Assembly: GCA_009733775.1 (NCBI GenBank)
Contig: WOGZ01000140.1
Span: 1-64,000, forward strand
DNA length: 64,000 nt
From: Alectoria sarmentosa
Lineage: Eukaryota; Ascomycota; Lecanoromycetes; Lecanorales; Parmeliaceae
Direction of reading: 5' to 3'
A model generated the notes under the pieces. The model was not told where the DNA came from. It ran no database searches and saw only the letters and a list, made by a program, of their open reading frames with translations. Position numbers and translations under genes: made by a program. Shown here piece by piece: positions 46,901 to 58,069 of this stretch. The first letter of the stretch is position 1. Every line of letters starts with the position of its first letter.

Positions 46901-49142
46901 CAGATGAAACAGGTAGCGCAGATTGGTCTAGTTGCTGTCCGAAAACTCGCCATGGGGGGAATTAATAGCATTGAGGCTTTAGAAGCTGCTGAGCCACACC
47001 GGATCGAAATGCTCATGAGCAAGAATCCACCTTTTGGTAACAAACTACTAGCTAATCTGAGAGATTTCCCCAAGCTTCGAGTGTCTATGAAGATGATGGG
47101 CAAGGTGAAGGGCAAATCCTCGACACAAATTGGAAGGCTACTGAACATGGTTCAGGATTCCACGCGACGGCCAGTGACCATCAAGATCAAGGCTGAGTGC
47201 GGTTTCATGAACGACACAGTTCCAATATTCTTTAATCGCAGGCCTATATACATCTGCCTGCTGACCGAAAGATCTGACGGGTTCTTGGTAGATTTCCGAC
47301 GTATCAGGTGAGGATCTCAGCGACCTTGTCCTATGTGTCATGCTAACGCTCGGAAGTGCGAAAACTTTCAACAAAGACCAACATCTACGTATGTCTGCCG
47401 TATTGCTGAATCAAACACAATACATCACGTGCTATATCATGTGTGATGGGATTGGTAGGTGTCATTGGAATGTCTCAATTGCATTTTCGCGCTTATCACA
47501 CCACAGCTGGTACGACGAGATCAGCGGAACTCAGGCCTGAGCTGCCAGCTTTTTTGTTTCCTCCGCCATCATCACAGAAACAAGCTCAACAATTTACACG
47601 CATTGAAAGAGACACAAGGCGGAATGGAAACATATCTGAACAGCAAGGAGCAAGCACTTTTCATGCAAGTCCAGAACCTTTGGAGGATGATGAATTCGGT
47701 GACGATGATTTCAAGGATCAGGAAGTCATGAAGGCCGGTAAGATTAGCTTTTCTACGGTTACCAGGGTTCAAAGTGCTGATACTGCATCCAGTACAAAAC
47801 ATGGACTTTGCTCACATCGATGAGTTCGATCCGGGGTCGAAGCAAAGGAAGCTCAAGCCGAGCATACGAGAAAGTAAAGCCTCTGGGAGCGAGAAAGTTG
47901 CTTGGAACCCGGAAAGGCTTGGAAATGGGAAGTGGGCCTGTAATCATAAGTGCAAGGACAAGACAGCGTGAGTACTCCCCCACTGATACTGTTTACCGAA
48001 TTGATGGCTCTCCTAGTTGCAAGCATATGTGCTGTCGAGAAGGAGTCGACAAAGCACCCAAGCCCCCCAAAAGTTCTTTCGTATCTGAGGCACCCTTGGC
48101 CGAAGTGTCCCACGTCTCGGACTATAAAGGCCAAGTCGGACGCATAGCCACAGCGAATAAGTCTGCAGCTCCTTGTGAATCCAAAAATGAACAGGAGGCG
48201 GATATTGAGACAGCCAATCTTGCATGCCGCCAGACCCTGGGAGACTATGAGAAGACGCCGCCCAAAACCTTCAGGAGCCTTGATCGTCTGCACGAAATTG
48301 TGACCAAAGGAAGGACGGCGCCGGTGGCGATGAAGAAACGGCCATCCTTTGACTATACGAAAGGAGGACAGCCACAGATTTCATTCCTTAACAAAGATCC
48401 TAGCGCTGAAAAATCGAGCGACAAAGCGTCAACTGACTACGACGCCAATTGGATGGGTGACCTTCCTTCTCCATCTGCTCTTTTAGGAAAGCTACGGGAG
48501 AAAGCTGACCCTCACCTTGAGAATACGTCGACAGATTATGGTAGTAGCTGGCCTGATGGTCTCCCGTCCCCTTCCGCTCTCATCCGCCAGAATGATGCTG
48601 CCAACGAGAGATTCGCTGCCAATGATTCTTTGGAAGGTTTGGATCTGTCACCATTCCATGACGATGGATCCGACCTTGAAGCAGCCATGGTCGGACTGAG
48701 CGATTCCGTGACCATGCAGGAAGATTCGCAAGTCCAAGCAGCAACTGGTCAGACAAGTTCCCAGGCGGAAGCTGTTACGCATTGGTCCCCGCCTCCAGAC
48801 CAGTCTGCTCCCAAGCTCTATCGCCGTCCCACATTCAAGACGGAGAGCTCCGGCACGTCCAAGCTGTTCCTCTCATCAGATAATCCCGAGAAAGTTGCCG
48901 AGCAACAACAACCGCAAAAGCGCAAAGTAGGGGTTGGTGATCAAGTAGAAGACCTAACCCGGTCTGCACCGGTACCGAAGAGGCCAAGAGTCAGCGATGA
49001 TCAGGCTCCGAGACCATGGTCGAGCGTAGAGACGCAGGCCAAGCCAGGAAGGCCGATTATCAAAGCTGGACAGCCAGCGTGGGTGTATGAGTTGGATGCG
49101 GCATTTGTTGCAGAATGGCAGGATGTTGTCGACTTTGTTTAG
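43924..49142 (+). CDS. mer3: Meiotic DNA helicase MER3/HFM1
   Basis: MER3/HFM1 is a 3'-5' helicase that extends D-loops and promotes interfering crossovers in meiosis. Seven exons (43924-44404, 44453-46482, 46529-47307, 47357-47454, 47507-47737, 47793-47967, 48017-49142) sum to 1639 aa with all phases closed. A disordered N-terminus of about 280 residues precedes the Ski2-like core: FNAIQSKCF, Walker A SAPTGGGKT (about residue 345), LIDEVHIL (about 450), ALSATVPN, VAYHHAGL and QMLGRAGRPQFD (about 680). The winged helix and Sec63-type domain follow (about 840-1120, with QIGLVAVRKLAMGGINSIEA). Near residue 1255 is a Cys cluster, CNHKCKDKTACKHMCC, a putative zinc site typical of the family. The C-terminus is long and disordered, with a twice-used DLPSPSALL / GLPSPSALI segment. 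Confidence 0.95.
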
Positions 49143-49493
49143 GTATTGATTTTGGGCATTTGCAAAATTGCTTGCTTCCGTCTTGTCCCTTGGCTTGCTT
49201 TATCGGCTCCCCATGGTTCAAATATGGCTGTGTAGAGTACTAGTAGCCGTTCTGTTGTGTGAATGTACTCGTATGTCCGATGGGGGCAATGTCAGGGGGG
49301 CCAGGACCAAAGGGGCTCGGTGGAAAGGGTCAAATGGAAATTTATTGGGCCATTATCAGAATAGAACGTTGCTTCGAGTGGCAGCTTTTAGTGGAATTTG
49401 AATGTCCAGCTTTGTCAATCAAAAATGACGAATTTTGGGGGCCGTTTGCATGCATTAATGATAAGGTACTTGATCTTTTATCAAAGGAATTCC

Positions 49494-49520
49494 CCGGACC
49501 CCGGGGGTGGGGGGGTGGGG
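49494..49520 (+). other. G-rich tract, possible G-quadruplex
   Basis: After CCCCGGACCCC comes GGGGGTGGGGGGGTGGGG. The seven-G run could serve as two of four short G runs. It is 350 bp after the MER3 stop. Confidence 0.55.
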
Positions 49521-50070
49521 TACCTCAGGTGCTTCTGGGGTTTGAGGCGCAAGCGAATTGCTCGTCCGATAGGATAATCCTTCTTCCTTGATCACTGGGT
49601 GTGTGATTGATTAATGGCAGCGGTAGACTTTGCGAGATAGGAGTCAAATGATTAATATTGGTGAGCTCGTGTCGACAAAATGGTGGGCAAGATTGCGAGC
49701 GCTCATCTGATGAAGTGAATTATCATGTTGGGGCATTCGAAAATCCGCTGGCGCTTAATATAAACATGTGATTCTGGACTCTTGACTCTTGTTGCTTGTT
49801 GCTTGATGGTTGATGGTTGATGGATAAAGGATATGGACTTGCTGGCGGTCGGAAGTGCATCTGTACTTGTACTCTACCATGATTGCACCTCATCTCTTCC
49901 ATCAATCTAGCTTTACTCAGCTCCTTGGGCTGGCTCCCATTAATATTGCTGCTCGTGGGTTGTGGGTGATTCCCTGGCAACTGATATTAATCTTGCTTGC
50001 TGCTTAAAGTCCCCTCAATCATACACAACACCAAACTCGTCCCTTCCGATTCCATCAATCTACCAAGCTC

Positions 50071-50136
50071 CCCATCCTCATCCTCATCCTCATCCTCATC
50101 TTCATTCTCATTCTCATCCTTATCCTTATCATTATC
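50071..50136. repeat. CCTCAT hexanucleotide repeat before the C2H2-like gene
   Basis: Five CCTCAT-like units, then related TTCTCAT and CCTTAT units, pyrimidine-rich. It ends about 55 bp before the chosen start codon, so it is likely in the promoter or 5' leader. Confidence 0.8.
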
Positions 50137-50191
50137 GCCAGCAATCAAAACATCGTCCCTTGGTCAAACAAGTTGCAGAGAATAAAGAATA

Positions 50192-51183
50192 ATGAGAACC
50201 GGGAGTGCCTATAACCCCAAACTCAAGAGCAGGCGATTGTGAGAAGCCCAACTCATCCCACTTCGCATTCCAACCAGCAAAATAGTAAGTATACCAGGCA
50301 AATTGAGGCGGGGCCGGAGGGAGATATTCCGCTCACAGTTGCAGTGTCTCATGAATCCCGTCAAGGAACAGCTCGGAATCCTTCGAACCCTGCCATCGCC
50401 TCCTATCTCCAGGACCTTGAAGGTTCAAGGATGCCTCAAAAGTTAGCCCAGCGTTCCACCTTACCGCATTCCCAAGAGCATCAAGCCTCTGGCTATCATG
50501 GTGCTCCACCCAGTGACGTTGGAACTTCACGACTCCCTGCACGCAGCGACTTCACTCAGAATGATTCCCTCCCAGGTCTCACCCGCGCCGCTAGTTCAAG
50601 GCCTTCGCAGTCGGTTTCTGATGGTATGGGAGAGCGACAAATGAATCGAGGCTTGAGGATAATGGTCACAGATCCTGACGGTGCATTGGAACCCACCACT
50701 CTTCCTCCCCTTCGCAGGCCAGACCAAGGGCCTGTTCTTGAATGTCCCTTTACCTTCATCAAGTGCTTCCGACAATTTGCCGTCTCGAACGAGTGGGAAT
50801 GGTTCCAGCACAGCTTGGAACATTTCAAGATCAAAGGAAGACGGCCGAAAAGAATAGATCCACCAAGCATCAATCGGTGTTGCTTCTGCCCGGAAACATT
50901 CGAAGCGTCAAATGGCCTTGTCAGTTGGCGAGACCGCATGGACCACGTCAAAGTTCACCACCAGTACCTAGGCCATCGTCTGGCGGCTGCCCGGCATGAT
51001 TTTGCCCTCGTCGAATACCTCTGGCAAAATGGGGTGCTGTCGTTGGCGGACTATCGGGAGCTGAAACCGAGCACCGCCGCTGCACCACGCAGTCCGCAGA
51101 ACATTCCGACTCCGCCAGACTCACCACCAGTCAGCCGAGCCGTGGCTGTCGTAAATGAGAATCGACGGCGTCAAGGGCGATAA
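50192..51183 (+). CDS. C2H2-like zinc-finger protein, fungal, function unknown
   Basis: Two exons (50192-50238 and 50286-51183) around a 47-bp intron give 314 aa in phase; the start is the ATG of MRTGSAYNPKLKSRR, chosen because the downstream frame has only a GTG. Residues 1-165 are polar and disordered. At about 170-205 is ECPFTFIKCFRQFAVSNEWE and FQHSLEHF, a CX6C..HX3H arrangement. At about 215-250 is RCCFCPETFEA, then WRDRMDHVKVHHQ, a CxxC..HxxxH arrangement. The conserved RHDFALVEYLWQNGVLSLAD follows, then a Pro-rich tail. The two finger-like units are irregular C2H2 forms, so DNA binding is only a possibility. Confidence 0.72.
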
Positions 51184-52660
51184 TGGAGATGCAAGTTGTT
51201 TTGTTTTGAAGGAAACGGAGCAAGAGATATCGTTGTTTGGTCGACATTAGCGGACGAACTTTCCAAACAACAGCCAGGACTCGAGCAAAAGTCACAATAT
51301 AAGATTTTACACGCCAGGTGTGGAACTGAGCTCGATACAGGGACTCGCATCTGCCTTTATCTTCAACCGCCACTCGGCTATTCCAGACTAGGAGTTGGGC
51401 GAATTGGCGGCAAGATATTCGCCTCCTTACGAAAACATATCCCTGGTGGATCGCCACTTCTCACACGATTTTTCACAAAGAGCTCTTCAAGCCTTCGGAC
51501 CCATGACAGAGACTGAGGATGTTTTAAGAGTATTTCTTTGGCTGCCCCCTTTCCATTGCTTCAGTGGCGCAGCCGCCCGGGACAGCGTTCTGGGTCAAAG
51601 CGCTCCATCTCTATAACAAATTATTTCTCAGCTTCATAATAATAACACTGCACTACATTCCAGTCGAGACTGCTGCCTGCCCTGAAGCCAACCATTCCTG
51701 AGCCTCGCCAGTTGTGCCTTCGCCCTCCCTACCCGCATCATACAGCCTTCAACAACTAACCAATACCAGCTCGTCCGTACTACGGCAGGGCTGTGCTTGC
51801 GTCTTATAGCGTATACCTGACCCATCGTCCCCAATTATTGTCCAGCCTCTCACGTCTTACTCAGCACTCGGTAGCGTCACTAAAAATGACTTGAAAGAAA
51901 TCTCGCGTTGGTCCTTCTGAACGAATTCTTCCCTACACATCTCTTCTGCCCTCTTGTTTCCCCTTCTCTTTGTCCCAGTCCCTGTCAGCAAGTACTGAGA
52001 GACAAGCAGCCGCTCAGGCTAGCTCCCGGAGACCCATCCCTTTCTGAATGGCAGCCTCGATGCTGCGAAGAACATGTTCAGTCAGAAAGGAAAGGCAGAT
52101 GTGCCATTTCCGCCCACTCAAGTGGGGACTGCACAAGGAAGAGAAAAAGCCCTCCGGCCATGGCATTAGATGTTAGGCGGTGCTGCCTATATCCACCCTT
52201 TCAACGAGGTGTGAATCCACAGAGGACCCATGGTCGATGGATGGTCAAGATTCTTTGAAGCTGCTGCTTAGCATTACAGGGAGTAAGTCTCAGATCTTCG
52301 GTCTGATACCAAACACAATGGCCGCGTAAAGGAAGGACCATTGCAAATTCTGGTGCAACAAGAGACAGCTTCGACCACTTGCAATGGTCCAACATGGACC
52401 TGTGACGACGACAGAATAGAGACATGAGCAGAAGCCTCCCTAGAGGATGAGGAAATGACCAGGGTAGAAGGTTCAATAAAGAGGATTCGTCGGAGAGGAT
52501 ACAGGCATGGAATGAATCAAAGAGATTGACAGACACAAGGAGACTCGGTCTGCAGTGGAAGTTCTTGAAAGCGAGATTTACATCCTGCAGCATCTTGCCG
52601 GCTCTGCCCAACTTCCTGAACGCCACGCTAATACCTCCAGACGTCGACGTACCTTTCCTG
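51184..52660. other. Intergenic, nothing recognised
   Basis: About 1.5 kb between the C2H2-like gene and calcipressin (whose stop is at 52661). Several short frames exist, but none has a family motif or credible splicing. Much of it is probably untranslated sequence of the two convergent genes. Confidence 0.6.
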
Positions 52661-53626
52661 TCAATAGTTCCAAGTGTCTTCCATCAATTCCACGGGTGGT
52701 CTCGCTGTATGCGTAAGAATCCGACCTCCACCCTGACCCTGCCCATCCACCGGACTCGAGCCCCCGGGACTTTCCGCCGTAGCTTCCTCCTCCATACCGG
52801 CAGTAGTGTCTATCACCATCACAGCAGGCAGATCCTCGTTATCCCCATGATCCTTGGGATGATAAACCATCATGCTTCCCGTCCCACTCCGATTTCGATT
52901 CCCCTGTAACTCCTCTCTCTCGTCCTCACTCATCGAACTCCCTGCCTCATCCGCACTCGCTCTCCTCTCCTTTCCCTGATTCCCCAGCCCGGCCAGCGCC
53001 CGTTGTAAGTCTTCGGCATGAACATCCTTATTCGGCGCTTCCTCTTCTCTGATTTCCCATCCAGCGGGCGGACTCGGCGGCGGACTTATAAACAGTAACT
53101 TGCCCAGACTGGGGGCTTTCAAATGCTGGTCGTCCCCTTCCTCTCCCAAGATAGGTGTAGGTTCTCCAAAGTAGATGCGCACCCGGTCATTCTCACTAAG
53201 TGGCGATCCGTCAAGCAGTTGCCGCGTTTCTATCGCGGCTTCGATGGTGGGGTAGGATACTATTATTCGGCGAAGGGATCGTAGGGGGGAGAATGAGTTG
53301 AGGGGTGTGGGCGTGCTCAGGAGGGTGTGAATGTGCTGGAGGTTCTGGGGGAGAAATGTAGTGAGAGAGTTGAGGTTCTGGGGCAGGGTCAGCTGGGGTG
53401 GTGAGGGGAGAGGGGAGAGGGGAGAGGGGAGGGCGGGGCTTACTGTGATGAGAAGTGTGTTTGACGGCGGTGAGGGTGTCATTAATGGAGGAAGAGCGGA
53501 CAGGTCGAGCGAGAGTGGCGTTTGGGTGCCCTTTGTCATCGATGTCGATATAGGGCTCGAGGATGGAGAGGTAGGCGGAGAAGTGGCTTGAGGTTGCATG
53601 GTTGGAGAAGCCTGGGGGGAATTCAT
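52661..53626 (-). CDS. rcn1: Calcipressin, regulator of calcineurin
   Basis: Calcipressins bind and modulate the phosphatase calcineurin in calcium signalling. Two exons (53626-53444 and 53377-52661) around a 66-bp pyrimidine-rich intron give 299 aa in phase. An RRM-like domain begins at SNTLLITNLNSLTTFLPQNL and includes LRRIIVSYPTIEAAIETRQL and RVRIYFGEPTPI. Then comes the hallmark LKAPSLGKLLFISPPPSPP followed by AGW. A disordered acidic part follows. The C-terminal TARPPVELM motif resembles the conserved calcineurin-docking end. The start MNSPQASPT is chosen over the ATG 51 bases upstream because the family begins with this Ser/Pro-rich stretch; either is possible. Confidence 0.9.
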   Translation of the reverse strand: MNSPQASPTMQPQATSPPTSPSSSPISTSMTKGTQTPLSLDLSALPPLMTPSPPSNTLLITVSPALPSPLSPLPSPPQLTLPQNLNSLTTFLPQNLQHIHTLLSTPTPLNSFSPLRSLRRIIVSYPTIEAAIETRQLLDGSPLSENDRVRIYFGEPTPILGEEGDDQHLKAPSLGKLLFISPPPSPPAGWEIREEEAPNKDVHAEDLQRALAGLGNQGKERRASADEAGSSMSEDEREELQGNRNRSGTGSMMVYHPKDHGDNEDLPAVMVIDTTAGMEEEATAESPGGSSPVDGQGQGGGRILTHTARPPVELMEDTWNY

Positions 53627-54266
53627 GGTTACATAGTATGGGGTTTGGACACTGTAGAGCACTTTGATATTCCTCATAGAATGCGAGGAAGCCTCCGATC
53701 TTTGTTATACCGTATTCGCCTCCACGGTGGGCCATGTCTCGTAGTGGCGCAGCAGGCCGAGGACAAATTCTCTTTTTCTTCTCTCTTTTTCTCTTTTTCT
53801 CTTTTTCTCTTTTTTTCTTTTTCTCCACATCTTCCGGAGTGCTCCGCCATCGATACTGACTCCAACCATGCTCTCCTTGATCCAATTTCATGTGAGGAGG
53901 CCGCGCAATCAGTTGATTCTTCAATCATGGCAGTGCTCAAGACAAGTCAGTGTGAGCGCGCCTGAGGGGCCAAGGAACGTCGCTGCAACGAGGTAGAGAA
54001 ATCATAGCCCATCATATCGAGTACAGAAATCCGAGACATCCTTCTATCCTTCTATCCTTCTATCCTTCTATACGAGTAGTCTATGTCTTCCTCCCAAATA
54101 TGCCCCCCAAACGCCTCGCTTGCAATTCGATGGTTGTGGATCACGCCCAGGTGCCTTATCTTTCGCGGCAAACATTCTCATAAGACCGCCGCCAGCTCTG
54201 CCTTCGCCGTGTCTTATCCGCCCTTCTGCATTACTCTCTAGGTAGTCCGAGCACTTGTCATGTCCT
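53627..54266. other. Intergenic with polypyrimidine and CCTTCTAT repeats
   Basis: Upstream of calcipressin lie a CTTTTT-rich tract (53769-53825) and four CCTTCTAT units (54039-54072). Both are simple-sequence tracts. The minus-strand frame covering the first tract (53211-53924) is a shadow frame with a KKREKEKKRKREKK run and is not a gene. Confidence 0.7.
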
Positions 54267-55016
54267 TCATGATTTATTTGTCTCCCTCCCATATTTTTTC
54301 CTCCACTCCCTGACCCCTCTATCCACCTCTGCCCTCGTAACTCCATCCCTGACCAAGCACATCACCACTCCCAGACTCTCCACGTTCCGATTTCGTACCT
54401 CATCGTCGAAAAACAAAATCTCGTTGTAAGGCACCCCACTCGCTTTGTGTATTCTGGTGAAGTGCTGTCTATAAGATCATTAATTTATGAAGGAGATAAG
54501 AGATCGCGAGATATCTACTTCTTATCACCCGGAAAGATTTGCATATGGTCAAAGTACTCGATCGCACGCTTGTTGCTGGGCTGGACGTGAAGCTGTTTGA
54601 GGAGGGTATTGGCGAGGTCTGGAGCGTGGGTACGAGAAGCTGTGCCAAGCAGAAGCGGCCTAGGGAGCGCTTTGGCGGCGGAAAGGATACCGGGAACGTC
54701 GCGGTAGAAGGCGAATGACTCGCCCCATCTTCGGATCATGTCATTGTCAGCCATTCTCTCTGCGAAGACGTCTATTATTACCGAGGTTGATTTCGCTTGC
54801 ATACCGATCCACAGATTTGGCCCCTCCCTCCTTGGCTTTCAACGGCGGCGATACATGTGTATCGACCCAAAACGGCCAGAGTGTGTAATCCAGATCGAAT
54901 ACCATCATCGTAGGAAGGGGGAGCCCATCGCTGAAGGTATCTGGAGCAATGCCTTGCTCAACCAGAACGCTGACGTTGGACGGTTCGACCTCCTGCTGCA
55001 CTGGCTTTTTGACCAT
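54267..55016 (-). CDS. HAD phosphatase, magnesium-dependent phosphatase-1 type
   Basis: The protein is an MDP-1-like haloacid-dehalogenase phosphatase; the family is credited with acting on phosphotyrosine or glycated protein, and the physiological substrate here is unknown. Three exons (55016-54805, 54728-54519, 54468-54267) with introns of 76 and 50 bp give 207 aa in phase. Motif I is VFDLDYTLWPFWVDTHVSPP. The spliced RWGESFAFYRDVPGILSAAK follows, then motif II LLLGTASRTH. Next are FDHMQIFPGDK (the motif III lysine) and EILFFDDEVRNRNVESLGV, holding the DD of motif IV. The start MVKKPVQQEV is the last ATG before the domain; the frame is open further upstream (ATG at 55118). Confidence 0.88.
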
Positions 55017-55654
55017 ATTCGCAGCCGGGAGTAGAAAAGCGGACAGGATCAGAAACTTGGCTATGAGAGACAAAGGCCTGGATGATCTTCGTGTCGATGT
55101 TGGGAAGTGGTCTCTTAGCATGGGATCCTTACATAGGCATGCAATGAAGCGAGGATGCGACGCTGGTGAGGCGGACAAGACTTGAATGCGCAACGAGGAG
55201 TTTTTGGTTTTCTTTACCAGGGTTATAGCCCTAAACTACGAAAAGTAGAAAGTACCTTACGTCGGTGACAGAAGTCGTCGTACATTTCCCATCTGATTGT
55301 TATCGGAAATGCTAGATAGCTCCACCGCGGAAGACGTGGGACAGAATATTCTAGCTGATGAGTCGTAGATATAGCTTGATTGAAGACACGGATATATTAT
55401 TGTCGTCGAAGTAATTGGATTGAACAAGTATTGATCACTTATGCAAAATTACGTGTTGGGATTGCTTCGCGTGTGCAACGACTTCTCTCACGCACGAGCC
55501 GGTACAGGCTATTTACATCATTTAGTATATGCTATACATCTGTCCCCTCAGTTCCAGCTTGAACAGAAGGATATCCGTCATTTTCCTCCAAGATTAGAGA
55601 GAGCCTCAGTCTTGTTCATACACTGAACACTTCCCCATCTTCCAAAACCTTTCT

Positions 55655-58069
55655 CTACCATCTATCCATTGCCCATCGAGACACCCCATCTTCGTCCATC
55701 ACCTGAGCCTGCTGTTCAACCCCGTCAAGGTCCACTAAACTGCTACTCACAGTCCTCTTCTTCTCGTGACTGATCTTGTCCATCGCCATAATCCCTCGAG
55801 GTGGAGAGAGCCTCAGGCTACGATCGTAAGTATCTAGTGCACCGTGTCCAGGAGGCGGTGTTACGGGGGAATTTTGGCTCGCCGGCGTCTCAGGCAAGAC
55901 GTCTGAGGGGCTGAAACTCAGGCTGGGAGACGGTTTAGGTGGTGGAATAGATCCCGGGGGGCCTTTTCGATTCAACGGTACCTCGGGAAAGGGATAGGCG
56001 TCTTCGAGCCTTAGATCCTCTGCGGAGGCGGAAAAGCCAGAATTTGTTCTACTCGTTTTGACTGCAAACTCTCGTGGTAGAGGCGATGGCGAAGACCTAG
56101 ATCCATAATTTGAGGATCGGCAAGCTCGTACATCCTCACCCGCGGTCTTTGGCCTCGCCACGATATCCTGAAGCTGCATGGCCGTTTTGAATCCTTTGTC
56201 AAAGTCGTCCTGACGAATGCTAGCCCTCTTATCTCGCATGGCCTCGAGGAGCTTTTCTTCTTCCGACGTGACCTTCATGAATTTGCTCCTACGGATAGAT
56301 TGCTTTGCTCTTATTCTTGCCCTTCGTACATCTATGCTGCTATTAAGAGAGCTCTCCCCGCTATCGACAGTACTTTCGGTACTCCCGGCTTTGTCTTCCA
56401 TCATCTCGCGCCATCGCACCGAGGAATTCCTTTGGCTGAGCATTGGCTTGTCAGGGATCTTTGGTACGGGCGGAACTCTTTCGGAGCTGTTGGATCTTCT
56501 CGAAAGCGGTCTGGTACGTCCGTTGATTATTGAACGTGGCCTGACAGGCTGAGCACGTTGCGCATTACCGACGGAGACCTCATTGTTATAGCTAGCTTTC
56601 TCAACACTTGCTCGAATGCGATGGCGTCGATATGGTGCGTCGGAGTTGCTTTCCATTTCGTCTTCGGAAGATGAGAGCTCAAGGAAACTGACCGATTGTA
56701 GATCCATCCCTCGGGTGGGTCCTTTGCTGCCAATTGTCGGTTCCCTACTCGTACCTTCGGGACTTCCAGGAGTGCTCCCGGGAGTGCTCATGCCCTCTGA
56801 AGCTTGCGATGACGACCTGCTGTAAAGACTATGTGTAGGAGGCGAATTGAACCGAAGGGTCGGTTTTCGATTTGAGAGTGTGATCGGTTCATTCTTGCTG
56901 CTGAAAGAGCTTTGACTCTCCCAGATCCGGGGAGACGGGGCTCCCTGTGTCATGACCTCCTGAATACTCAGGGGAGGCTCATGTGGCTTGAGTATCCGAT
57001 ACTTCGAGACCTCAGTATCTTGATGATCGTCCGATGGAGTTCTCTCGTCCTCCAGCCCGTCAAACCAATTTTGCATCGCCGGTTTTGGCCTTTTCACATT
57101 GAGTTTGATAGATGGTAGACTATTCTCGAAGCCTTCGTGGCGCTGCTGGTCTTCGATGGAAGTGGGCGGGGGCATTTGGGTTTTTACCTTTGCCCACCAC
57201 CTTGGCCGGCTGAAGGTTAGTTTTTGATGGCTCTGCGGAGCCAGAGGCTTAGGTAATGCCGTATTTATAAGCGCTGGTGGCGGAGAAACTGCATGAAAAG
57301 CTCGGTGGGCATTTGGGTATAGCGTTGGCGGGTCCATGACCGACGGTCTCCTCCTTGGGATGCTATTGATTCTTTTGACCGAGTTACAAGACAATTTGGA
57401 AGTCCCAGAAATTTTAGTATCCGTTGATATACTGCGTGAATGTAATCCATCAAGTTCGGTAGATTTGACAGCTCCTGCCGTATTAAGGCTTAATGGACTA
57501 GATATTGGCGGGTACCCTTTCCTCAATGCCATATCCCGCGCCGAAGATGCAGATGTCTGTTGTGATATCGACAGTGGTGACTTCTTTGAATCATAGTGAG
57601 ACGGCAAGGTTGAGAATGACTTGGCGCGGTGGGCTCGCGGGCTGGAGGCATTGCTGCGAGTATCCGCGTTTGTAGATCCAAGCATGAAATGTTCCCCCAG
57701 CAAGGGTGAGGATCCTTGCCTACCTTTATTCTGGGCCAACTGGGATATCATTTCACTAGGGGTGTGCATGCCTGGAAACGGAAATTCATCCGGAGTCTTG
57801 ACCGATTCGGCATCAACGTCGGACAGAGTGACGCTCATGAAGCTGGGATATTTTCGCAATTGCTTCTTCGCCTTTCTCGACTGCTTCTTCTTCAACTCCG
57901 GACTGTCCGCGTCCAAGGCTCCCAGCACTTTCTCGGCCTTTGCACCTGGATGGGATAGAGGGGAGTCATCGATGTTGCGTTGATTTGAGTATTGTGAACC
58001 AGGTGTCGTATGAGTGGAGGCACTTGGCCTTCGGGGCAAGGGAAATGACATCTTGAATGAACGAGGCAT
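55655..58069 (-). CDS. Large disordered fungal protein of unknown function
   Basis: A single exon of 804 aa starting MPRSFKMSFPLPRRPS. I recognise no domain. Composition is Ser/Pro/Arg-rich, with many possible SP/TP phosphosites. Recognisable short segments are KKKQSRKAKKQLRKYPSFMS near residue 70, RPRWWAKVKTQM near 295, MQNWFDGLEDERTPSD near 335, and SFLELSSSEDEMESNSD near 465. A helical basic part near 600-640 (RRARIRAKQSIRRSKFMKV, then EEEKLLEAMRDKRASIRQDD) could be a short coiled coil. The tail ends in VSRWAMDRW. The frame is intact over 2.4 kb and Ser/Pro patterns are protein-like, so it is coding, but its role is open. Confidence 0.85.
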   Translation of the reverse strand: MPRSFKMSFPLPRRPSASTHTTPGSQYSNQRNIDDSPLSHPGAKAEKVLGALDADSPELKKKQSRKAKKQLRKYPSFMSVTLSDVDAESVKTPDEFPFPGMHTPSEMISQLAQNKGRQGSSPLLGEHFMLGSTNADTRSNASSPRAHRAKSFSTLPSHYDSKKSPLSISQQTSASSARDMALRKGYPPISSPLSLNTAGAVKSTELDGLHSRSISTDTKISGTSKLSCNSVKRINSIPRRRPSVMDPPTLYPNAHRAFHAVSPPPALINTALPKPLAPQSHQKLTFSRPRWWAKVKTQMPPPTSIEDQQRHEGFENSLPSIKLNVKRPKPAMQNWFDGLEDERTPSDDHQDTEVSKYRILKPHEPPLSIQEVMTQGAPSPRIWESQSSFSSKNEPITLSNRKPTLRFNSPPTHSLYSRSSSQASEGMSTPGSTPGSPEGTSREPTIGSKGPTRGMDLQSVSFLELSSSEDEMESNSDAPYRRHRIRASVEKASYNNEVSVGNAQRAQPVRPRSIINGRTRPLSRRSNSSERVPPVPKIPDKPMLSQRNSSVRWREMMEDKAGSTESTVDSGESSLNSSIDVRRARIRAKQSIRRSKFMKVTSEEEKLLEAMRDKRASIRQDDFDKGFKTAMQLQDIVARPKTAGEDVRACRSSNYGSRSSPSPLPREFAVKTSRTNSGFSASAEDLRLEDAYPFPEVPLNRKGPPGSIPPPKPSPSLSFSPSDVLPETPASQNSPVTPPPGHGALDTYDRSLRLSPPRGIMAMDKISHEKKRTVSSSLVDLDGVEQQAQVMDEDGVSRWAMDRW

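Larger units (their letters stand above)
49143..50191. other. Intergenic between MER3 and the C2H2-like gene
   Basis: About 1 kb. It holds a G-rich tract (49494-49520) and a CATCCT-type repeat (50071-50136). No further gene is seen. Confidence 0.6.

Noticed and set aside
53211..53924. 237-codon minus-strand frame over the calcipressin gene
   Set aside because: It is a shifted frame of the same exon and of the polypyrimidine tract, with Lys/Glu runs created by CTTTTT repeats.
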